Assembly: GCA_023614405.1 (NCBI GenBank)
Contig: JAJUPC010000228.1
Location: 1-64,000 of the forward strand
Reading direction: 5' to 3'
Length of the DNA: 64,000 nucleotides
Source of the DNA: Avena insularis
Lineage: Eukaryota > Streptophyta > Magnoliopsida > Poales > Poaceae
Shown: piece by piece, positions 63,727-64,000 of the stretch
How positions within the stretch are numbered: position 1 is the first letter of the stretch
Layout: each line of letters starts with the position of its first letter
The notes under the pieces: generated by a model
Told to the model about the DNA's origin: nothing
Database searches by the model: none
What the model saw: the letters and a program-made list of their open reading frames with translations, nothing else
Position numbers and translations under genes: made by a program

Positions 63727-64000
63727 GTTGTTTCTTGAGTTCCTTAAGTTAAATCAGCCGACATTTTATAAGGCCTCTTTGCTCTTGGTCGAGAACACGG
63801 TACCAAATCTATTATAAACTCCACATCTCTATCTGGTGGCATTCTGGTAATTCTTAGGAAACACATCCGGATATTCACACACTGGCAGCACCTTGTCCAT
63901 GCTAACCCCTTAAGAGAATTCAACTTACTCCCTTTAGATTTAAAATTGGACTTGAATATTATCCTCTTACCTTGAGGGTTGTGAGTGAAATTGTGCGATT
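63727..64000 (-). pseudogene. Protease-RT linker and partial protease (element B)
   Basis: Fragments matching element A are present: KRIIFKSNF-like and SKLNSLKGVSMD-like sequence after the protease, then CEYPDVF, in mixed frames. The protease active site lies beyond the window. Confidence 0.75.

Larger units (their letters stand above)
57772..64000 (-). mobile_element. Element B: second Tekay-like Ty3/gypsy chromovirus, truncated by window end
   Basis: It has the same family and orientation as element A. The 3' LTR (57772-60967), chromodomain, integrase, RNase H, reverse transcriptase and part of the protease are visible; gag, the primer-binding site and the 5' LTR lie outside. The five satellite bases before it are CATTG, so a CATTG duplication is predicted at its other end. 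It differs from A throughout and has its own frameshifts, so it is an independent copy or an older duplicate. Confidence 0.93.

Noticed and set aside
57772..64000. Element B as a duplicate of the element A locus
   Set aside because: The flanking monomers and LTR sequences differ too much for a recent duplication, and the right flank is not in the window. It is kept only as an alternative in the register finding.

Overview
The window is plant nuclear heterochromatin, probably from a grass. It has two components: one very large tandem-repeat (satellite) array and two long-LTR Ty3/gypsy retrotransposons of the chromodomain-bearing Tekay type inserted in it. The plant call rests on the Tekay-like pol and chromodomain sequence, LTRs of about 3.2 kb beginning TGTAACATCCC in the element's own sense, and a primer-binding site resembling the plant initiator-Met tRNA complement. 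The grass call is weaker. It rests on the GC-rich LTR interior and the hairpin beside the polypurine tract, which I remember from grass elements. I found no host gene, rRNA, tRNA or CRISPR array that I can support.

Layout: satellite 1-4596; element A 4597-17232 (minus strand, both LTRs, 5-bp target duplication CATTT); satellite resumes 17233-57771; element B 57772 to beyond 64000 (minus strand, truncated by the window end, only its 3' LTR and the pol half visible). Removing element A joins the two satellite pieces at the target duplication. A near-identical uninterrupted copy of the target lies at 26268-26272, so the insertion can be read directly.

The satellite is built from 39-bp and 48-bp monomers that share an 18-bp core. 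They alternate to give an 87-bp dimer with a BamHI site, and they assemble into higher-order units of roughly 260-310 bp. Those in turn lie in multi-kb duplications: the sequence from 1 through about 20764 (without element A) recurs at 21409 to about 29718. Because 39, 48 and 87 are multiples of three, the array gives long open frames on both strands. I regard these as by-products, not genes. From about 49.6 kb rightward the array changes character: one diagnostic variant disappears and small deletions become common.

Element A, read on the minus strand, has this order: 5' LTR (14049-17232), primer-binding site, extra coiled-coil ORF region with a candidate intron, gag with a zinc knuckle, protease, reverse transcriptase, RNase H, integrase, chromodomain, polypurine tract, 3' LTR (4597-7797). 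Its coding region is split by several frameshifts. Element B shows the same order with different lesions. Many differences between A's two LTRs are one- to few-base indels concentrated in GC-rich or homopolymer sequence. Some of the frameshifts may therefore be consensus errors rather than biological decay.
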